Assembly: GCF_003814745.1 (NCBI RefSeq)
Contig: NZ_RKRD01000004.1
Span: forward strand, 62,001-126,000
Length of the DNA stretch: 64,000 nucleotides
Reading direction: 5' to 3'
Source: Hydrogenoanaerobacterium saccharovorans
GTDB lineage: Bacteria; Bacillota; Clostridia; Oscillospirales; Ruminococcaceae
In this document: positions 9,923 to 20,500 of the stretch, in pieces
Layout of the letters: each line of letters starts with the position of its first letter
Numbering within the stretch: position 1 is the stretch's first letter
The notes under the pieces: generated by a model
Seen by the model: only the letters and a program-made list of their open reading frames with translations
Databases searched by the model: none
What the model was told of the DNA's origin: nothing
Translations under genes and position numbers: made by a program

Positions 9923-12900
9923 TTATTTAGAGTTGGATCTGCATTTAAACAAAATCATTCCGGTTACAACTGCCAATGTTGCCAAAAGAATGAATCCCAA
10001 AAGTACAGGGTTGGGGGAATTGGATTCTTGCACGGGTGCATTCTCTTTTGCAGCGGTATCGTCCGATTGGGCGATTGTTTTTTCAGCTTTCGGTGCTGTT
10101 TCCGCTTTTTCGGCAACTGCGACCTTGGCTTGTTCCGTTACAGCAGGCTGTTCTGTTTTTTCTGCGGTTTCAACTGCTACTGCTGCTAAGGTGTTATCTT
10201 TTCCGCCCGTTTCTGGGTTTACCGCCGTGGTTTGCTCTTTCTGCGGTTCATCTACAGGTGCGGCTTTCTGTGCAGGCGCGGGTTTGCTTACCTTGACTGC
10301 ACCTTTGATTGCGCTTGCGCTTACCACGTAATCCGAGCAATGGGTAATGCTGAATTCAATCCAACCGTCTTCATCCGCTTTTACCTCTGCTTGGATGAGT
10401 TCCAATCTGCCCTTTTCAGGGTTGTGGTAGTAAACATACACGGGTTTGCCTGCGTATTTCTCCAGCTGTACACGGATAACCGTTTCGCCTGGGAGGTTTC
10501 CCTCGTAGATGAAGTAGAGGTTGGTTGTGTCTGCTTCGCCTGTCAATTTACCGATTGCATCTGCATTTGGCGAATCGGTGCTGATTCTGGTATCAAACCA
10601 GATGACACCCGGTATGTTGTTTTCTACTTTCTTGCCGTCAAACGTCCAGCTGTACCAGTCACCGTTGAGGGTGACCGATTTGTCTTTGTTCTTCATCAGC
10701 TCATTTAAGAATCCGGTTGCAACTTTGTAGTCGCTGCGCACGCTGATGTCGGTGCCCTTACTGGATGAAGCAAGCTTTTCGCCGAGGTCAGAGGATGGTA
10801 CCATGTTCGGTTCGACATGCTTTCTGTGCTCGGGTTCGGATGAACCTCCGCTCGGCTTGTCGGAACCGCCCTGTTTCACCAATGCTTTGACAGCAGCTTG
10901 CAGTGCTTTCTGTGCGCTTGCAATCTCTTGCTGGGTCGCGTTGTCGTTGTCTGCAACCGCTTGTGCTGTTGCAATCGCTTTGGTTAAGGCATCTCTGCTC
11001 GATTGAGTGTACTTGCTGTCTTTCGCCATTTCTTTTGCAGATGCAATGAGTGCAAGTAACGCCTCTTTGCTTGGTTTTTCTGGCTGTACTTCTTCTAAGG
11101 CGTTAATGGCATCTTGCAGTGCTTTCTCTGCGTGTGCAATCTGCTCTTCGGTCGCTTTGTCGTTGTCTGCAACCGCTTGCGCTGTTGCAATTGCTTTGGT
11201 GAGAGCGTCCCTGCTCGCCTGAGTGTATTTGCTGTCTTTCGCCATTTCTTTTGCCGTTGCAATGAGTGCGAGTAACGCCTCTTTGCTTGGCTGTTCTGTC
11301 TGTTCTTCTACAGTCACCTTGATTTTTGCGGTAATGTTATCGTTGTTGATAATTCCCGCCTGCGGTACGAGTGTACCTGCAAAGGTATACTCCCCTGCTT
11401 TGCTGCCGTCGTAGCTTTCGGTGTTCCACATAACGGGCACTTCGGTTGTGGTGTCGTCTTCCAGTGTAACGGTGACGGCATCGGGCAAACCGAGCTTGCT
11501 GACCTCTGTGCCGAATTTTGCCGTTTTATCTTCGGGGTTAACAGCATTCTTTATCTTTTTGTCTGTTTCGCTTGCTCGTTTTACCGTGAGCTCTGCTGTA
11601 TTACTGGTAGCCGTTGCGGAGGTGAGGCTGTCCTTGATGTTGGTGACAATGCAGCGGAACTGCTTGCCGCTGTCTTCCAACGTTGTTTTTGCTATTTGAT
11701 AGGTTGCATCGGTTGCTCCGCTGATGTCTACCCAGTCTGCATCCTGCTCTTTTGCATGCATCTGCCACTGATAGGTGAGGGTTCCGTTATCCTCAGCACT
11801 TGCAGTAACGCTGAATACAGCAGAATTGCCTTCTGTTACGGTTTGCGCTGTCGGTTGCTTGTCGATGCTTGGGGTTGCCGATGTGGTTGCGCGCTCTTCC
11901 AGTTCTACTTTTACTTTTACCGCTTTGGATGGCATTGTGAAGCGGTATCTCCATGTTCCTTCGGGAACATCTTCGGTAACCTGCGTTACAGGTACATCGG
12001 AGGCGGTTTCATCTGCCTCTTTTACCGTAATCGCTTTGAGCTGTTTTCCTGCCTCGATGCTGCTGATATCCACGGTTACAATATCGCTTGGCAAGGCAAT
12101 CGATTTATCAACAGTAACCGTAGCGGTACCGCCGGCTACTTCAGTGGTGACAGGATAAGTGGTTTGCGTTACCTCTGCGGTAAATTTAGCGTCTGCCCAA
12201 TCGGCATGGTCTGAACCGTTGCTCTCCAATTCGTCAGCGAACAAACGGATTACTTTTGCATTGGTTACGTCGATCTTGCAGAGTTTCGCATTTCTTTCGG
12301 AGGTTGTATCCCCGTTCTTCCCTGCCTTGAGAGGACCGCTTTCGAACTTCTTCACGCCGTCAACATACACCATAAAGTTTACTTTGGCTGCCGTCGAATA
12401 TCCCATTTCTGCATCGATACCGACTATGGCTTCAAAAGTTCTGTACTTTCTGCCCTCAATATTGATTTCGATATCGGATGTAGCGTGAGAGCCAATACCT
12501 TTAGGGTAGGTTTTACGAACACCATTTTCATAAATAGTTATCGCTTGTTCGCCATTACTCTTGTCACGTTGGTTGCTTTCCCAACCGCACACATCCTTCT
12601 GCCATGCCATATCACTTGCGTAAATTGCATCTGCTTCTCCAATATGGATGGTATAGGTTCTTGTGATACCTGCAGTTGAGGTTGCGGTGATGGTAGCATC
12701 TCCGGGTACTGCTTGTGCCTGTGTGATGGACACTTGAGTATCCGGCAATGTTTTGACAACCTCGACTACAGGCAATTCCGTTGAAATGCCTTTCAACCGA
12801 TTGTGGCTGTATTCTGTGATATTGGGGACAAAATTATCAACTTGAACGCCATCAACCAAAATTGCGCTGATAGGCATTACGGAATCAATGTTTTTCTTGC

Positions 12901-15900
12901 TTTCCTGCATTTTATCCGTTGTATTGGTAAGCGGAGAAATGCGGAATGAGTGGCTGTAGCTCTTGTTGCCGTTGAGGATGTATTTACTTAGCGGACCCGG
13001 GCCACAGCTTGCATTACCCAAGCCTCTTTGTGCGTAGTCCACGGTTAAAATGGTATCATCGAGTACGGGGACTTCGTACGGATGTTTGTAAGCTGCCAAA
13101 TCCTCGGCTTTGTAGTGCAAAGCACTGGTTTCCATCACATCGTCTGCAATTACAAGAATGCCTTCGCCCTTGTTGTTTGTCAGGGATGTCCATCTTACGT
13201 CGGTTCTGTTGCCGTTCTCTTGCGGTTTAATGTACTTCGACTCAAACATGTCTGCAACGGTATTTTTATAATCACCCAGTTTTGCGCCTGTATTTCTGTC
13301 GATGTAGTTCTCTTGCGGGCCTCTGCCGTAGTATTCTACGTTTTCAAAGCCCTTGGCAACGGTCATTTTCATACCCACTCTTGCTAAGTTTGAGATGGAT
13401 TTCGCAACAAAGTTGTTTTTTACAACAATGTCACCGCTGCTGTAAATTAAATATTCAATTGTATTTTCGGATTGCTGTGCGCTTGGCAGAATACCCGAAA
13501 CTAAAATGGAAATCATCTTGTTTGATTTTTCAACCAAAATGCCGTTTTCTTTTACCGTAAAGTCTCTATCGGCATTTTTGAGGTTTTCGGGGAAGCCGGG
13601 GTCGTTGCTGATTTTTGCTCTCCAGTAATTCGGAACAGGCCCCTGTTTGAGCACTTCGGTACCGTCCACCGTATAACTGTCGATATAACCGGTGTTTTTA
13701 TTAAACACAACGGTGAAATCTTTGTTTGCGATTGTTTTACCGTTGATGGTGATGGAAGTATCCGTATCATTCACCGCGGTAAACTCCGCCAATGCAGAAA
13801 CATCCAGCACAGGCTGCGGGGTTTGCGGTTCAAAATGGAGAGGAATTTGCTCAAATGCAACTTCGTACCCTCCATCTGCCCACTTTTCATCTTTTTTTAG
13901 GCTTGCGCTGAATTCAAGAATATAATCGGAGCCTGCCTTAGCTGTAATTGCATCCAGACCGAGCTCGATTGTTTTTTCGTTCAAAGGCTCTACATTCAGC
14001 GAGTCTAATCTGCCCTGCTGCAAAACTTTGTCATCCTCCAGCAGCTTCCAGGTGATATCGTACTTGCTGAGATTGGTTGCCAAAAACTCGTTTACAATGC
14101 GTATTTTACCGTCTTTTGCCTCACCGTCATCGTAGAACGATATCTCTTGATGCACTTTTTTTACTTCGTAAAGCTCGGGCTGAGGTGTTCTGTCTGCAAA
14201 CATCAAACCGTTTGCACAGAAGTCGTTGTCGGTCACCTTTTCGCCCCAGTCACCGCCGTAGGCAAAATAATTGCCCTCGGGGTAGTTGGTGCTTTCACCT
14301 ACCGCTTCATCATGAGCAAAATCCATTGCATAAACAATGCTCGCATCATCCGAGGGGATGCTGTGCGATTTTGCCTCTTCGGCGGTGAGAACGCGGTTGT
14401 ATACTCTGACGCTGTCAATCAAACCGTCAAAGTTTCTGCCCATTCCCGGTGTATAGCCGATACCGATGGGCTCATCCACCTCTGCATCGTAGATGCCCTG
14501 GTTGCGGTTGCTTTCGCCAAGCAGTACGCCGTCAAAATACAGCTTATACTTGCCGTCGCCGCAGGTTGCCACCACATGGTGCCAGTCTCCGTTGGTAAAG
14601 TCGGCAGGCACGTCTGTCATCAGTGTTTGAGTGTAGCCATCTACAAAGAACTCCATCTTGTCCGAAACACCGTTGTATTTCAACGTGTATCCGCTATCGC
14701 CTTTGGATAAAATGGTGCTGTCCGCTGTTTTACCGGATGGCTTTACCCAAGCTTCCAGCGTAATGGCATTTGATTTTGCCTTGTGTTCTTCTTTTGCGGG
14801 CAAGATGTACTGCCCCTGCAGGGCAAGTGTGCCGTTTCTGCCCTCCACCAATTTGCCGTTTACGGTGCCGGTGGTATTGGTTTTTTTATCGGTTACGGTG
14901 TATTGTACCGTATTTACGATTGGCATCTGCACAGACTGATCCATCCAGTCCCAGATGAAACCGCCCTGTGCATTGGGATAGCTGCGGAATACGTCCCAAT
15001 ACTCTTTAAAGTTACCCAATGCGTTGCCCATAGAGTGCGCATACTCCGATTGAATGTACGGGGCTTTGTTGGATGTATTTTTTACGTGACCTTCTACACC
15101 GTCAACTCCCCAGTACTGCGAGCTGTACACGTCCACCATAGAATGGGCACGGTCGCCAATGATGGTTGCAGACTCGTCTACGGTACCCTGCGTATAACGG
15201 TTGTCCCTTTCGTATTTGCGGATACGGGAAGGGTCTCTGCCGAGAATCCACTGTGTGGATACAAAGAAACAGTAATTGTCATTCATGGTATAGGTGCGGT
15301 AAGTAGCCTCATTGCCCAGCGACCAGATTATAACACTGGGGTGGTTTTTATCGCGCTCTACCATATTAATAGTACGGTCTAATACCGAGTTTTTCCACAC
15401 AGGATATCCCGAAGGAATATTGGAGCCGGTTGCACCCTCGTGCGACTCGATATTTGCTTCGTCACAGATGTAAATACCAAGTTCATCCGCCAGTTCGTAT
15501 GTATAAGGATGTACAGGATAGTGTGAAGTTCGCAGCGCGTTTACATTGAACTTTTTCATCGTCTTGATATCCGTGAGGATATCATCATGTGTAATTGCTC
15601 TGCCTCTTTCATGGTCGGTTTCATGGCGGTTGGTGCCGCGGAACATAATCTTTTTGCCGTTGATTGTGATTTGCTCCTGTCCTGCATCGTTGATGGCTTT
15701 TTTGCCGATTTCACGGAAGCCGATTCTCTGGCAAGCAGTTTCAACTACATTGCCGTTTGCATCTTTCAGCTCAAGCAGCAGTTTATACAGGTTGGGGCTG
15801 TCGGCAAACCACAAGTTGGGTGCGGTTACTTCTTTTGAACCGCTCATACGCACACCGCGGTCGCCCTGTTGGTAAGCATCTTCTGCAATAGCTGCTCCGT

Positions 15901-17008
15901 TTGCCAGCGTAAATTTGCTGCCTACCGGTTCGCCCTCTATGGTGTAAAGCGAGGCATCCACTGTGTAACCGTCTGCCGATACCTCTTTGTTAAGCGAGCG
16001 AACATCTACAGATAGGTTCAGTGTAGCATCTCTGTAGTTATCGTCCAAATCTGTTGATGTAAAAAAGTCTCTGATTTCCACATCTGCTTTGGAATACAGG
16101 AACACATCTCTGAAAATACCGCTGAGACGGATAAAATCCTGATTTTCAAGAAAACTGCCTGTAGACCAGCGGTATACCTCAACCGCGATGGTGTGTTCTG
16201 TTTTTTCTTTATCCAGATACGGAGTGATATTAAAATCATCCGCCGTATAGCTGTCTTCAGCATAGCCTACCTTTTTGCCGTCGATGTAAAGGTAAAAGGC
16301 AGATTCCACGCCTTGAAAGGACACAAAAATGTTGCGGTTCTTCCAAGTGTCAGGCAAAGTAAAGGTTCTTTTGTAATGCCCTACCGGATTATAAACGGTG
16401 GGCGCCGTAACCTTTTCGCCCAAACTAACGCTTTCGTAGTTTCTCCATGGGTATTTTTGATTGACATAGATGGGCATATCGTATTTTGGAATGCCTTTTT
16501 CATCTTTGATGGTCTGCCACGAACTGGGTACGGGGATGGTATCCCAACCGGCGGTATCCCAATTTTCTGTGTTGTGGCGGGTGGCTGCATCGCCCGTCGA
16601 CGGCTGAAGCCGATCGCTCATCGCCTTGGATATTTTAAACTTCCAAGCGCTATCACTATTGAGTGTTTGGTAATAGCTTGATTTTGTAGGGTCTTTGGTC
16701 AAAGCCGATGTCTCATTCTCCAGTGCAATGTCCCTATTTTGATAAGGGATAAAACTTGCATGCGCGGGTTCTCTGTTCTGCTGAACAACCGCAATTTGGT
16801 CGTACCATTCTTCCCCCGCATATACAGGGTTTGCAAACGGTTGAATGTTTTCTCCCAAACTTTGTGCGATATACTGCCTGCCTGAATCAGAAAACACATG
16901 CTGTGTTTCGTCATCATTCATGTCAGCTGCAAAAACAGGTAATGCTGTCTGCGCTGCCAGCAGCACCGCAAGAAAGCCATTCGTCAATCGTTGATATGCT
17001 TTTGTCAT
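9923..17008 (-). CDS. GH2 beta-galactosidase, giant secreted multidomain protein (2361 aa)
   Basis: Start ATG 17008 follows GAGGAG with 6 bases spacing. The signal peptide ends near LPVFAA. The architecture matches its downstream paralogue: GH2 sugar-binding, Ig and TIM barrel, with E567 (SLGNEATY, acid/base) and E655 (QSEYAHSMG, nucleophile). A LamG insertion lies at about 690-912, then the second GH2 half, NPCBM (about 1459-1612, GIGSHATSDI), an InlB-like repeat, Ig, Big_4-like, two FIVAR repeats, the shared C-terminal module, NPETGG, linker and a transmembrane helix with tail KCRSNSK. The catalytic halves differ much more from the paralogue than the C-terminal roughly 500 residues, which are close to identical even in DNA. 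It should release terminal beta-galactose at the cell surface; the exact linkage cannot be told from sequence. Confidence 0.92.
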   Translation of the reverse strand: MTKAYQRLTNGFLAVLLAAQTALPVFAADMNDDETQHVFSDSGRQYIAQSLGENIQPFANPVYAGEEWYDQIAVVQQNREPAHASFIPYQNRDIALENETSALTKDPTKSSYYQTLNSDSAWKFKISKAMSDRLQPSTGDAATRHNTENWDTAGWDTIPVPSSWQTIKDEKGIPKYDMPIYVNQKYPWRNYESVSLGEKVTAPTVYNPVGHYKRTFTLPDTWKNRNIFVSFQGVESAFYLYIDGKKVGYAEDSYTADDFNITPYLDKEKTEHTIAVEVYRWSTGSFLENQDFIRLSGIFRDVFLYSKADVEIRDFFTSTDLDDNYRDATLNLSVDVRSLNKEVSADGYTVDASLYTIEGEPVGSKFTLANGAAIAEDAYQQGDRGVRMSGSKEVTAPNLWFADSPNLYKLLLELKDANGNVVETACQRIGFREIGKKAINDAGQEQITINGKKIMFRGTNRHETDHERGRAITHDDILTDIKTMKKFNVNALRTSHYPVHPYTYELADELGIYICDEANIESHEGATGSNIPSGYPVWKNSVLDRTINMVERDKNHPSVIIWSLGNEATYRTYTMNDNYCFFVSTQWILGRDPSRIRKYERDNRYTQGTVDESATIIGDRAHSMVDVYSSQYWGVDGVEGHVKNTSNKAPYIQSEYAHSMGNALGNFKEYWDVFRSYPNAQGGFIWDWMDQSVQMPIVNTVQYTVTDKKTNTTGTVNGKLVEGRNGTLALQGQYILPAKEEHKAKSNAITLEAWVKPSGKTADSTILSKGDSGYTLKYNGVSDKMEFFVDGYTQTLMTDVPADFTNGDWHHVVATCGDGKYKLYFDGVLLGESNRNQGIYDAEVDEPIGIGYTPGMGRNFDGLIDSVRVYNRVLTAEEAKSHSIPSDDASIVYAMDFAHDEAVGESTNYPEGNYFAYGGDWGEKVTDNDFCANGLMFADRTPQPELYEVKKVHQEISFYDDGEAKDGKIRIVNEFLATNLSKYDITWKLLEDDKVLQQGRLDSLNVEPLNEKTIELGLDAITAKAGSDYILEFSASLKKDEKWADGGYEVAFEQIPLHFEPQTPQPVLDVSALAEFTAVNDTDTSITINGKTIANKDFTVVFNKNTGYIDSYTVDGTEVLKQGPVPNYWRAKISNDPGFPENLKNADRDFTVKENGILVEKSNKMISILVSGILPSAQQSENTIEYLIYSSGDIVVKNNFVAKSISNLARVGMKMTVAKGFENVEYYGRGPQENYIDRNTGAKLGDYKNTVADMFESKYIKPQENGNRTDVRWTSLTNNKGEGILVIADDVMETSALHYKAEDLAAYKHPYEVPVLDDTILTVDYAQRGLGNASCGPGPLSKYILNGNKSYSHSFRISPLTNTTDKMQESKKNIDSVMPISAILVDGVQVDNFVPNITEYSHNRLKGISTELPVVEVVKTLPDTQVSITQAQAVPGDATITATSTAGITRTYTIHIGEADAIYASDMAWQKDVCGWESNQRDKSNGEQAITIYENGVRKTYPKGIGSHATSDIEINIEGRKYRTFEAIVGIDAEMGYSTAAKVNFMVYVDGVKKFESGPLKAGKNGDTTSERNAKLCKIDVTNAKVIRLFADELESNGSDHADWADAKFTAEVTQTTYPVTTEVAGGTATVTVDKSIALPSDIVTVDISSIEAGKQLKAITVKEADETASDVPVTQVTEDVPEGTWRYRFTMPSKAVKVKVELEERATTSATPSIDKQPTAQTVTEGNSAVFSVTASAEDNGTLTYQWQMHAKEQDADWVDISGATDATYQIAKTTLEDSGKQFRCIVTNIKDSLTSATATSNTAELTVKRASETDKKIKNAVNPEDKTAKFGTEVSKLGLPDAVTVTLEDDTTTEVPVMWNTESYDGSKAGEYTFAGTLVPQAGIINNDNITAKIKVTVEEQTEQPSKEALLALIATAKEMAKDSKYTQASRDALTKAIATAQAVADNDKATEEQIAHAEKALQDAINALEEVQPEKPSKEALLALIASAKEMAKDSKYTQSSRDALTKAIATAQAVADNDNATQQEIASAQKALQAAVKALVKQGGSDKPSGGSSEPEHRKHVEPNMVPSSDLGEKLASSSKGTDISVRSDYKVATGFLNELMKNKDKSVTLNGDWYSWTFDGKKVENNIPGVIWFDTRISTDSPNADAIGKLTGEADTTNLYFIYEGNLPGETVIRVQLEKYAGKPVYVYYHNPEKGRLELIQAEVKADEDGWIEFSITHCSDYVVSASAIKGAVKVSKPAPAQKAAPVDEPQKEQTTAVNPETGGKDNTLAAVAVETAEKTEQPAVTEQAKVAVAEKAETAPKAEKTIAQSDDTAAKENAPVQESNSPNPVLLGFILLATLAVVTGMILFKCRSNSK

Positions 17009-17094
17009 GCTCTACTCCTCTTTCTTGTCTTAATCGATGTCAAAAATTGTTGCCCAAACAGTTTATACCCCCTTTTATATAAAATGTACTTACA

Positions 17095-17259
17095 CTATAG
17101 CTGCTCTTTGTGGTAATACTCTTCTTGTTTTAATTGCTGACTGAATAAAAGAGCGTTAATAGTGTTGAGTACATAAGATTGATTTTTTAGATTTAATCGG
17201 CTTGCCAAAGAGCCGATTTCGGGTGCAGATTTAATTGTGGCTGTTTTATTTTTGTTCAC
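17095..17259 (-). CDS. Small ORF, 54 aa, resembles the C-terminal helix of XRE regulators
   Basis: A GTG start at 17259 follows AAAGGAGG with about 7 bases spacing, and a good sigma-A promoter lies just upstream (17321-17349). The product starts MNKNKTATIKSAPEIGSLAS and carries LNLKNQSYVLNTINALLFSQ. This last stretch can be aligned with LDDKYKKFVETQINQLLEMQ at the end of the XRE regulator encoded at 23240 (shared L, K, aromatic, V, IN, LL, Q positions). It lies 86 bases upstream of the GH2 pair, so it is probably co-transcribed with it as a leader gene. I do not recognise the family. A second copy of its ribosome binding site and first codons at 23057 is stopped at codon 5. Confidence 0.55.
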   Translation of the reverse strand: MNKNKTATIKSAPEIGSLASRLNLKNQSYVLNTINALLFSQQLKQEEYYHKEQL

Positions 17260-17405
17260 AATTTGTCCTCCTTTGCTTGTTTAATTACACAAACTTTGCC
17301 ATTTTTGTTTATTTTATTACAATATAGCATCGTATAATGTTTATGTCAATACTTATATACATTGTATTATGTTTGTTAAATGTCGTAATGTGCTAATACA
17401 AACAT
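17245..17405. repeat. Duplicated control region, copy 1
   Basis: About 160 bases here match 23037-23198 at roughly 80 percent by eye. The match covers the ribosome binding site and GTG of the small ORF, the leftward promoter and the flank toward the divergent promoter. This copy has lost the rightward TTGACA and one operator half-site. Confidence 0.75.
17321..17349 (-). promoter_or_regulatory. Sigma-A promoter for the small ORF and probably the GH2 pair
   Basis: On the minus strand TTGACA (17349-17344), a 17-base spacer and TATATT (17326-17321). The same promoter is conserved in the second copy of the region at 23114-23142. Confidence 0.75.
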
Positions 17406-17496
17406 TTACGCCCCAACAATGTTTAATATATTATTTATGCATGTTGGTAGAATTGGTAGAGTTAATAAAAATTAGCTTAAAACTTTATAAATTATT

Positions 17497-17528
17497 GAGC
17501 CGAACAGCCAACTTGGGCTGTTCGGCTC
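17497..17528 (-). terminator. Terminator hairpin after the GH95 gene
   Basis: A perfect 13-bp stem, GAGCCGAACAGCC with its complement, has a 6-base loop, 40 bases after the GH95 stop codon. The T-run on the minus strand is weak (CAATAATTTAT). Confidence 0.65.
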
Positions 17529-17567
17529 GATTTAAATGACGATATTTTATATAGGCTGTAGTTTGTT

Positions 17568-20500
17568 TTAATAGGGGCGTTTTGCTTTTATCAAGCGGTA
17601 TAAAAGAAATGCACCAGCAGCCAACCCACCGCCGAGACAGAGAACCAAGATAACCTTAGTTAAAACGGACCAACCGCTGTTTTCTTTTTCTGCATTGCTT
17701 TGCAGAGGTTTTTCCGCCTGTTGTACATTTTCTTCGCTTTCTTGAATTGGCTGCTTATCCTCAGTCAACTCTGTTTTGGGATTGTATACCGGTTTTTCAT
17801 CAGGAAGTATATCAACCTCTTTATCTGCTTGTACATTATGGTTTGCTTTTTGTGCAACTGCTTTTGAGGTTGTGTTTGCAGTTGTGTCATTTTCTTTGGT
17901 TTCCGGTTCAATTTCTGCAACGCTGCTTGTATAGGGCGTACGGTTTGAGCGTTTTGACCTGTTGCTTGAACCGCCGGAACCGTTATCAGGTTTCGGGTCG
18001 GGTTCTGGGTCAGGTACTATCTTCTTGATTGTGGTAAATTCCGTTTCTTTGGCAAGCGACTCCAAGGTACCCTCTAATGCGGTTACACCTGCTTTATACG
18101 TTGTTTGCGGTGTAAGCCCTGTCAGGTCGTAACTCATTGTCTCGGAATTTACAACTCCAACTTGTAAACCGTTGAGATAAATTGCGTATTCGGTAACATG
18201 CCCTGCCGATTTTTCCCAATTGACTCGCGCTGCATCACTTGTGATATTATTTATAAATACTGTGTTGGGCTGTGCAATAGCAACGGTGGTAATCTCGATC
18301 TCCTCCGAGTCGGTATACAGGTTGGTTACATCTAAAGCACGCACTTTAAAACGGTAACTTCTTCCCGGTAGTAAACCGCGGACATAATGACTGAGTTTTT
18401 CACTGTCGGCAATCGGTGTATCTCCACTTATTTTTTTGCCGTCTTTATAAACTTCGTAGCCTGCTATGCCTCGTGCGTCGCTGCACTGCTTCCAATGCAG
18501 CCGTACCGTAGTTTTGCTTAAACCCGAAATACTGATGACGGGTTTTGTGGGAGGCAATGTGTCAGGTACCTCAACCAGCTCATCCATGGCAGCTTGTAAA
18601 GCTTCGGTTTTTGATAATACATCCTGCTCGGTTACATTAAGGTCGTTCATTATTGTTACTGCATCTGAAACAGCTTGTCTGAAGCTCTCGAAGCTCTCCG
18701 GCGAATAATATCCGCTCTTTAGCAGTTCGTTTTCTGCCTTTTGCAGTGTAGTGCCCAATGCAGTTTTATCTATTCCCGGTACAGTGTCGTAAATCTTAAA
18801 GCAATCCATTTCCATTTTAATTTTGCCGTTGCGCTCAATCAGCGTCAGCGTTATGGTATGCTCGCCTCGTTCCAGCTCGCGTTTGCTGTAAATCGTTTGC
18901 TGTGCATAGCCTTCTTTGGGAATATTGGGCTTTGTTAACTCAACCGTTGCAACATCGGTGCCGTCAATATTAATAATCGTGGAGCCGAAGGTATCATTCA
19001 ACGGTGTAACAATATCAATGCCGGTGCCCATAAAAGTATAGACGATTTTTGCATCGACCGCGTTTTCGCCTTCTATGAAGTGAATGCTGCCGTTATAATG
19101 CTTGCCGTCAGACCATTCCTGCCACTGCTGTCCATTGGGCGAATTGATAAAATGGACACCCTGTTCAAGGTCTTTATTATCTACAATTGTTTCCGTTGTT
19201 TGAGTGTCGATATCCAGCATAACGGTAATGTCAATACTGCCGTGGTTGCCGCTACCGTCACGTGACGTTGCTGTTACAGTTACGGTTCCGTTTTTGGTGC
19301 CCGCTTTGAGCAACCCGCTTTCACTGATAGAGGCTACCTCTCTGTCACCCTCAAGCGACCAGTTTACACTTTTGTTTTCTGCATCTTCCGGTGCAATCAC
19401 TGCCTTCATCTGCATGGTTGCATCGGGATTGGTTAAAAGTGTAGCGCCTGTCACTGACGAAACGCTAACAGAATCCACTTTGATATCGCCGCTGTTAAAC
19501 ACCTCAAATGCATCAAATTCAACTTTTTTAGCGTTGGAGCCGTTGTCGCCGTCACCCGTGGATATTAATTTGATTTCGTGCATTCCCAGCGGTAAATCCA
19601 GTTTTTCAAATTGCTTTACTCTCTTTTCATCTGCACCCTGCATTGAAAAGGTGCCCAGCTGTACCCCGTCAATCCATACTTCCATTCTGCTATAGTTATT
19701 GTTGGTTGGGGTAAATACAGCAACACCTGTTCCGATAAAGGTAAGGGATACGGAATCTCCGCGGTTGCTTTTTTCGATAAATTTAACTGTCCCAAAGTGG
19801 TGCGCATTATCGCTCCAGTCTCCCCAATTACCGGTATACTGAAGTCTTTCGTCGCGGTCATCTACAAGACCTGTTTCAGGTTTTTTCAACTCTACATCCT
19901 CAGTAAAAGCCGAAGCAGCCCCGCTTTTTAAAGCCCGTACCCTGTAAACTGACATAATATCATCGTGTACGTCTGTATCCTCATATACCGAATCTGCAAT
20001 TGGGGCCTGTGTCAGCAGGATATAATCCTCCATATCCTCATCCTTACGGTATACCTCATATGTTGCACCGGCTACAGGGCTCCAAGAAATTTTAGCTGTG
20101 TTTTGCCCAATGCGGCTCGCCTGTAAGTTTTTAGGTGCATCATCGGGTTTTGGGGCTGTCATTGATATGCTGTATGTTTTGCCCGCCTGTGTATCAAATG
20201 ATATTTTGGTTTCGTCTATAGCGGTTACTTTTACAGGCTCACCGTCGCATGTCACTGCCACACCTTTGCTAAACTGATTGTATTTTAGAGTGCACTTTCC
20301 ACCTTTTTTGGATAATAAACTCATGTTATCTATTATTTTATCGGACCAGTTGATAGCAACTTCGAAGTTGCCGCGCACTACAAGCCCTTTTACACTTCCA
20401 TTTGCCCAAACATCCGGGATGGCGGGCAACGGCTGAATATACCCCAAGTTGGATTGTACAAGCATCTCTGCTACGCCTGCCGTATAGCCAAAGTTTCCGT

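Noticed and set aside
3044..16263. Many long frames on the strand opposite the GH2 genes and their relatives
   Set aside because: They are antisense shadows of strongly supported coding sequence, repeat with the paralogous cassettes, and lack ribosome binding sites.
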